Part shown: piece after piece, positions 61,401 through 64,000 of the stretch
Layout: each line of letters starts with the position of its first letter
How positions within the stretch are numbered: position 1 is the first letter of the stretch
Assembly: GCA_949775045.1 (NCBI GenBank)
Contig: OX459100.1
Coordinates: 10,886,331-10,950,330, forward strand
Reading direction: 5' to 3'
From: Metridium senile
Lineage: Eukaryota > Cnidaria > Anthozoa > Actiniaria > Metridiidae
DNA length: 64,000 bases
Notes under the pieces: model-generated
What the model saw: the letters and a program-made list of their open reading frames with translations, nothing else
Databases searched by the model: none
Told to the model about the DNA's origin: nothing
Program-made: the position numbers and the translations under genes

Positions 61401-63597
61401 ATATTAATGTGATGACAATGATGATGATGATCAAGGAGATGATGAAGATGATGATGATGAAGGTGATGATGGTGATGAAGGTGATGATGGTGATGAAGGT
61501 GATGATGGTGATGATCAAGGTAAAGGTGATGATGTTGACAGTGATGATAGAAGTAGGTAAGCCATGATATTAGCTATGACTATCAGCCTCATATTAGGTA
61601 AGGATTTGTCATCATTCTAGTCAGAATGTGAACAGCTTGTATTTTAATCATAGGCTTTTTTCAGTCTTGGATAGATAATATTATCCACCCTTCGTACAAC
61701 CGGCCCCTGTCCAGACACTTACCCATAAATCAGTAGGTTCTTTTCCACTCTAAAACACTCCACTCTAGTCCAGGCAGCCCTTCTTACTACCGCAACTTCT
61801 TCTTCCTCTTCCAGATCAGACAGCTCAAAGTCAGCATCTTCATTGCCATATCTCTTGGTTTGTTTGCGTTGACGAGGAGCATCAATGATGCGATTATCCT
61901 TGAAAAGAAGACATACAATTAGGTGTAGTTTTGACATTAGTGCCAGGATCTAAAAGGGAATCCAGCACCACATCGAAACATAGTTTAGAATTGGCTTGAA
62001 AAACAAGAGGGTTTGTTTTGAAAAGCCTTTAGAAGACACTATAGCCTCATATTAGGTAAGGGTTTGTCATCACTCTAATCAGAATGTGAACAGCTTAACT
62101 TTGAATCATTGGCTATGCTGTTTGTAGAAATAAAAATGGGTTCGCTTTAGGGGTTACACTGTATTTTGGTGCAACTGAGTCAAATGCAATTGAATGAGTA
62201 AAATATCCAGCCATATTACACATCAAACTGTCTAATAGTTATTGATTACCAAACCATCATTTTTTTTATAAAGTAAAACATTTTTTTACTTGCAAGGCTA
62301 GTCATGGACGAGTAAAAATATTACTGGATGTTTTTACTCAATGCAGTCCTACTCCTCTAATATTTTTACTCATCTATGACTAGTTGGATATTAATGTAAT
62401 ATATTGGTGTAATGTATTACCTTGTTGTTCATATAGTTTACATCCATCTCAGCTTTCTTGGCCCATTTTGTCCAGAAATCAGGATCATCAATATCAATGT
62501 CTTCTTCACCTTTTGCAGACACAAAACTTGCCTGTATGGTGAGTGAAAACAATGGTTAATACATGCTCAAGGTCTAGTAGGTAAGCCTTGATAATAGCTG
62601 TGACTACGAGCCTCATATTAGGTAAGGGTTTGTCATCATTCAAGTCAGAATGTGAACAGCTTGTATTTTAATCATAGGCTTTTTTCAGTCTTGGATATTA
62701 TGCAAAAGCAAGAAACACTGTTTGTAAATCATATTTTCACAGCAGCATATCCAGTGGTTCTTTATTTTATACTCATTACATTCAATATGTTTGATTTTTG
62801 CCAAGGGAGGAAAAGTCGAATTACTCCCAAACAAAACAGTTCAAACATGTAAGAAGTATTTTAGGAAATACCAGTATTTTACAGTTTAAAATTGTTAAAA
62901 ATGTAAGATCAATAAATTGACAGTATTTTGTTATGGTTTTGCCAACCAACCAACCATTGTTATTAGAACTAAGAAAATTAAAAAATCTTATTATGGAAAT
63001 AGTTGGCAAATTATCACCTATTTTTTACAACTTTCACATGGTATTAATTTACATATTAATTTACTCCAATTATTTACCTTAGCAAAAGTGGAGCCTTTTC
63101 CTTCAGATTCAATCTGAATGATCTGGGTTCTTCTTTCAAGAATCTGATCAATGTCTTCTTCACAGAACCTAACCAAGCAATATAAACAAGACAATTTACT
63201 TTAATACTTACTCATTTACTTACTCATTTAAATAGAAACTAGCGAGTAAACTAGTATAGGCTGTGTCGGTGTTTGATATAAACGATAGGTAATAGAATGA
63301 AATTTGTAACTCCGTAAAAAATGTTGACTTAACTTTACTGACGTTTCAAGTTTTAGCCCTTACTTTTTTATTTTACAGTTTCCTAGCTTTACTTTTGTTT
63401 CTTCAATCTTTTTCTCTCTTCCTTTTCTTTTTTTCCTTACAAACCTACTAGCATTTTTTTGAAAAACTTCCTCTTGAATTTGAATTATTTTTAAACAATA
63501 AGTTTACTTACTTGGCACCGTCATCACTGTCTTCATCCATGATAGCTCCATATGCACCTCTCTTTAGAAGGTCTTCAACCTCTCTCTTGTTCAACAC
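45474..63597 (-). CDS. CHD6-9 family chromatin remodeller, C-terminal part (partial)
   Basis: 21 exons: 63512-63597, 63078-63168, 62421-62531, 61723-61898, 60169-60561, 59131-59226, 58021-58121, 57090-57207, 56472-56565, 55854-55914, 55231-55364, 54616-54689, 54352-54450, 53270-53465, 52121-52236, 50601-51114, 50133-50354, 48901-48970, 48353-48397, 47377-47732, 45474-46070. They sum to 3750 bp (1249 aa plus stop) and every phase joins. Diagnostic stretches: [117 protein letters not shown] and [13 protein letters not shown], all characteristic of CHD7/8/9/kismet. The protein remodels nucleosomes in the nucleus; this part holds the SANT-SLIDE-type DNA-binding region and the low-complexity C-terminus. 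No BRK domain is visible. Chromodomains and helicase lie beyond the right edge. The donor of exon 50133-50354 could alternatively be at 50141. Confidence 0.93.
46224..46300. mobile_element. Half copy of hairpin family A
   Basis: CACTCGTAAAATATCCAGCA ... CATCAAACTGTCTAATAAGA matches one arm of hairpin A. It lies in the last CHD intron. Confidence 0.65.
46501..46602 (-). mobile_element. Microsatellite-tailed repeat, copy 1
   Basis: On the minus strand it runs CATACAAAAGATTTATCC ... CTGATGGGATATCTT and then an ATG microsatellite tail. Other copies are at 55063, 56658 and 59370, all in the same orientation. Confidence 0.8.
46640..47352. repeat. CAC/ATC compound minisatellite
   Basis: Units of about 80 bp (ACCATAATCACCACCATCATG, CCACCATCTTCATCATC), about six copies, up to the CHD exon donor. 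Confidence 0.92.
47377..47732 (-). CDS. CHD exon with basic, AT-hook-like segment
   Basis: Encodes [16 protein letters not shown] and [11 protein letters not shown] (RGRKP is an AT-hook-like core). Its donor GTATGG is only about 20 bases from a 700-bp CAC/ATC minisatellite. Confidence 0.88.
48121..48270. mobile_element. Hairpin MITE, TAGTATAATGAAATTTG family
   Basis: Inverse arms of about 65 bp (AATGAAATTTGTAACACCGT ... inverse), centre CTTTGTCGGAGGGCCAAAG. A half copy lies at 63232-63365. Confidence 0.8.
48541..48835 (+). mobile_element. tRNA-derived SINE
   Basis: The head has an A box TGGCCGAGTGG and a B box GGTTCGATTCC. The body has TTATCCGGTTTTCCTCCCTC, and the tail is ATTATTATTAAAA. 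Similar short AAAAAC(C)TA sequences on both sides may be the target duplication. It is not a functional tRNA gene. It lies in a CHD intron. Confidence 0.78.
49031..49246. mobile_element. TA-flanked MITE, AGTGCGAATC family
   Basis: (A)AGTGCGAATCACAAAACCAT at left, inverse ...GGTTTTTCGATTCGCACTG at right, TTA / TAA flanks, with GGGCACCCA / TGGGTGCCC inside. Termini resemble the CAGTGCGACTCG family. Confidence 0.75.
49249..49425. mobile_element. Inverted-repeat MITE ATAGACCTCTTTA
   Basis: Exact 13-bp inverse termini, with CCCATTTCAGA / TCTGAAATGGG inside. It abuts the preceding MITE. Confidence 0.7.
49488..50000. repeat. GATGATG minisatellite
   Basis: GAT-based array with units of about 85 bp (GACAAGGGTAGTTGTGGTAA, TGATCAAGATGTCAATGATG). 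Confidence 0.9.
50601..51114 (-). CDS. CHD exon: conserved HG..TDYH motif then Ser/Glu-rich linker
   Basis: Starts [19 protein letters not shown] (conserved) and continues as an unconserved Ser/Pro/Glu-rich linker ending TMVPVKWPK. The upstream acceptor TTTCCTAG lies inside the first unit of the 61-bp array. Confidence 0.9.
51121..51976. repeat. 61-bp tandem array in CHD intron
   Basis: About 14 units (GGAGATATGCTTTAGTATCT, AGCCATGCACAGATCAAGGG, GGATTGAAAATAACAAACAAA), more than 90% alike and more diverged at the left end. Two variants (CACAGACCAAGAG and CACAGATCAAGGG, also CATGC/CACGC) alternate. Confidence 0.95.
52450..52690. repeat. GATGATGAAG microsatellite
   Basis: GAT/GAA/GGT trinucleotide array in a CHD intron, partly in 20-25-bp units. 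Confidence 0.9.
52741..52856. mobile_element. Repeat D, copy 1
   Basis: AGCCTCATATTAGGTAAGGA, GAATGTGAACAGCTTGTATT and GGCTTTTTTCAGTCTTG. Related copies at 55681, 58511, 61585, 62041 and 62609. Confidence 0.75.
52988..53243. mobile_element. TA-flanked fold-back MITE, CAGTGCGACTCG family, copy 2
   Basis: CTGTGTGACTCGCTGTACCG ... inverse at the right, more diverged than copy 1. It ends 26 bp from the donor of a CHD exon (53270). Confidence 0.8.
53480..54310. repeat. ~32-36-bp minisatellite TCAATCAATCATTCCATCAACC
   Basis: Over 20 units of TCAATCAATCATTCCATCA plus ACCAATCAATNATCAAG, with longer composite units of about 105-110 bp. It fills one CHD intron. Confidence 0.93.
54824..55031. mobile_element. 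Fold-back MITE TAAGGCCCAGGCAAAC
   Basis: Arms of about 90 bp (TTCAACATCCGTTCGATTTT / inverse) around TTGAATCAATGTTGAAT. It is rich in TTCAACA motifs. Confidence 0.82.
55063..55160 (-). mobile_element. Microsatellite-tailed repeat, copy 2
   Basis: Same core as at 46501, with an ATC-rich flank on the left (an ATG tail on the minus strand). Confidence 0.8.
55385..55590. repeat. CAATACATCAACCCTCTCTC minisatellite
   Basis: About nine units of roughly 20 bp beside a CHD exon. Confidence 0.88.
55681..55760. mobile_element. Repeat D, copy 2
   Basis: AGCCTCATAATAGGTAAGGA ... AATCATTGGCTATGGTG. Confidence 0.7.
55965..56450. repeat. ATC-rich low-complexity intron
   Basis: Imperfect ATC/ACC trinucleotides. 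The His-rich frames are not genes. Confidence 0.85.
56658..56760 (-). mobile_element. Microsatellite-tailed repeat, copy 3
   Basis: Core nearly identical to that at 46501. Confidence 0.8.
56875..57080. repeat. ATC microsatellite
   Basis: ATC/ACC trinucleotides directly beside the donor of CHD exon 57090-57207. Confidence 0.88.
57684..57967. mobile_element. Double-hairpin element, copy 2 (reversed)
   Basis: Hairpin B (57684-57761), spacer with CAATATTTTGCATTATAAAA, then hairpin A (57828-57967). It ends about 50 bp from a CHD exon. Confidence 0.82.
58511..58597. mobile_element. Repeat D, copy 3
   Basis: ATAGCCTCATATTAGGTAAG ... TCATTGGCTATGGTGTTTGTAG. Confidence 0.72.
58660..59092. mobile_element. 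TIR element GTTACACTGTGCAATTTTC
   Basis: About 30-bp inverse termini at 58666-58695 and 59055-59084 (GTTACACTGTGCAATTTTCT / inverse). Further GCAACTTG motifs inside suggest nested or internally duplicated arms. No transposase. Confidence 0.8.
59370..59470 (-). mobile_element. Microsatellite-tailed repeat, copy 4
   Basis: AGAATATCCCATCAGTAGGA ... TAGGATAAATTTTTTG, slightly diverged, with an ATC-rich flank on the left. Confidence 0.78.
59560..60115. repeat. ATC/AAC trinucleotide arrays
   Basis: 59560-59660 and 59825-60115. The second has units of about 60 bp (CATCATTGGCATCATCATTA). Confidence 0.9.
60169..60561 (-). CDS. CHD exon with SLIDE-type DNA-binding segment
   Basis: Encodes [34 protein letters not shown] and the basic [13 protein letters not shown] linker, ending at [10 protein letters not shown]. 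This is the most strongly conserved exon of the visible part. Confidence 0.92.
60670..61135. other. CHD intron, single-copy sequence
   Basis: Nothing recognisable apart from moderate AT richness. Confidence 0.4.
61138..61560. repeat. GATGATG minisatellite
   Basis: Units of about 120 bp (ATTTTTAATATTAATATGAT, GATCAAGGAGATGATGAAGA) in a GAT background. Confidence 0.9.
61585..61690. mobile_element. Repeat D, copy 4
   Basis: AGCCTCATATTAGGTAAGGA ... GGCTTTTTTCAGTCTTGGAT. Confidence 0.75.
62041..62183. mobile_element. Repeat D, copy 5 (long form)
   Basis: ATAGCCTCATATTAGGTAAG ... ATTGGCTATGCTG and a further CGCTTTAGGGGTTACACTGT shared with the copy at 58511. Confidence 0.72.
62184..62388. mobile_element. 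Double-hairpin element, copy 3 (5' truncated)
   Basis: One arm of hairpin A (62184-62236), spacer, and complete hairpin B (62295-62383). It ends about 35 bp from a CHD exon. Confidence 0.78.
62609..62715. mobile_element. Repeat D, copy 6
   Basis: AGCCTCATATTAGGTAAGGG ... GGCTTTTTTCAGTCTTGGAT then TTATGCAAAAGCA, as at 52860. Confidence 0.75.
63232..63365. mobile_element. Half copy of the TAGTATAATGAAATTTG hairpin
   Basis: AATGAAATTTGTAACTCCGT ... CGTTTCAAGTTTTAGCCCTT matches one arm of 48121-48270. The left flank (ACTAGCGAGT...GTGTTTGATATAAACGA) matches, inverted, the right flank of that copy (48280-48330), so the full element is longer. Confidence 0.65.
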
Positions 63598-63600
63598 CTG

Positions 63601-64000
63601 TAACAAAAAAAATATCATGAGGATTTAATGCACTAGTGGACGACAAACAATAACACCATTGTCCAAACCTTAAACAATCATGAGTAAAACGAATAACATT
63701 TTACATAATAATTATCTTAATAGACCAAATTGGTTAACATGTTCCTATGTATGTTTTTACCCATTTCAAAACCTCTGGGAATACCTAAATCTTTGTTCCA
63801 AACTTTTTCCACATGCTATTGTAGTACATAATGCAATGAATCTTATTCCCAAAAGATTTGAGTTGGCTGGAAACATACATAGCAACACGTTTTTGTCTAT
63901 CATCACCATAATCATCATCATTACTACTTAAATTATTAATGACACTATGATACCAATCCTAATCAATATTACACCACAGTAATCATTACTTACACTACTG
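63601..64000. other. CHD intron at the right edge
   Basis: AT-rich with a short ATC patch near 63900. No exon seen before the window ends. Confidence 0.45.

Overview
The window is nuclear DNA of an animal. It is AT-rich, has multi-exon genes with GT-AG introns, tRNA-derived SINEs, many short terminal-inverted-repeat (TIR) elements, an LTR retrotransposon and long ATC/ATG microsatellites. The mix of repeats and the gene content suggest an aquatic non-vertebrate, most likely a cnidarian such as a sea anemone or coral. This placement is an inference; no taxon-specific marker was identified.

Left part (1-16.3 kb). The gene for the RNA polymerase II CTD phosphatase FCP1/CTDP1 lies on the minus strand (13096 to 2120). 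It has seven exons whose phases all match and encodes a predicted 923 aa. It is bracketed by two direct plus-strand copies of an intronless gene for a membrane protein. That protein has a signal peptide, a repeated ectodomain, an EGF-like module, a poly-asparagine linker and a TMEM151-like C-terminal region. The right copy (13616-16234) is complete and sits head-to-head with CTDP1. The left copy (112-2172) is cut off by a duplication breakpoint that falls inside the CTDP1 terminal exon. As a result each gene supplies the other's stop codon region, and the last 16 residues of CTDP1 are read from the antisense strand of the duplicated gene.

Middle (16.3-45.4 kb). This is a gene-poor stretch full of repeats: hairpin MITEs with TA target sites, a SINE, a 63-bp minisatellite, a 145-bp tandem array, and a Copia-type LTR element (23086-25784) with 215-bp LTRs and a 5-bp target-site duplication. 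The Copia element keeps gag, protease and integrase but has no reverse transcriptase or RNase H. Its primer-binding site matches the 5' half of initiator tRNA-Met. Two weak first-exon candidates (19.1 and 28.0 kb) are noted.

Right part (45.4-64 kb). The 3' two-fifths or so of a CHD6-9 (kismet/CHD7/CHD8-type) chromatin remodeller lies on the minus strand: 21 exons, 1249 codons plus stop, all phases consistent. The chromodomains and the SNF2 motor lie beyond the right edge. Its introns are packed with ATC/ATG microsatellites, a 61-bp array, a ~32-36-bp array, four copies of a microsatellite-tailed repeat, six copies of another short repeat, and several MITEs including a double-hairpin element.
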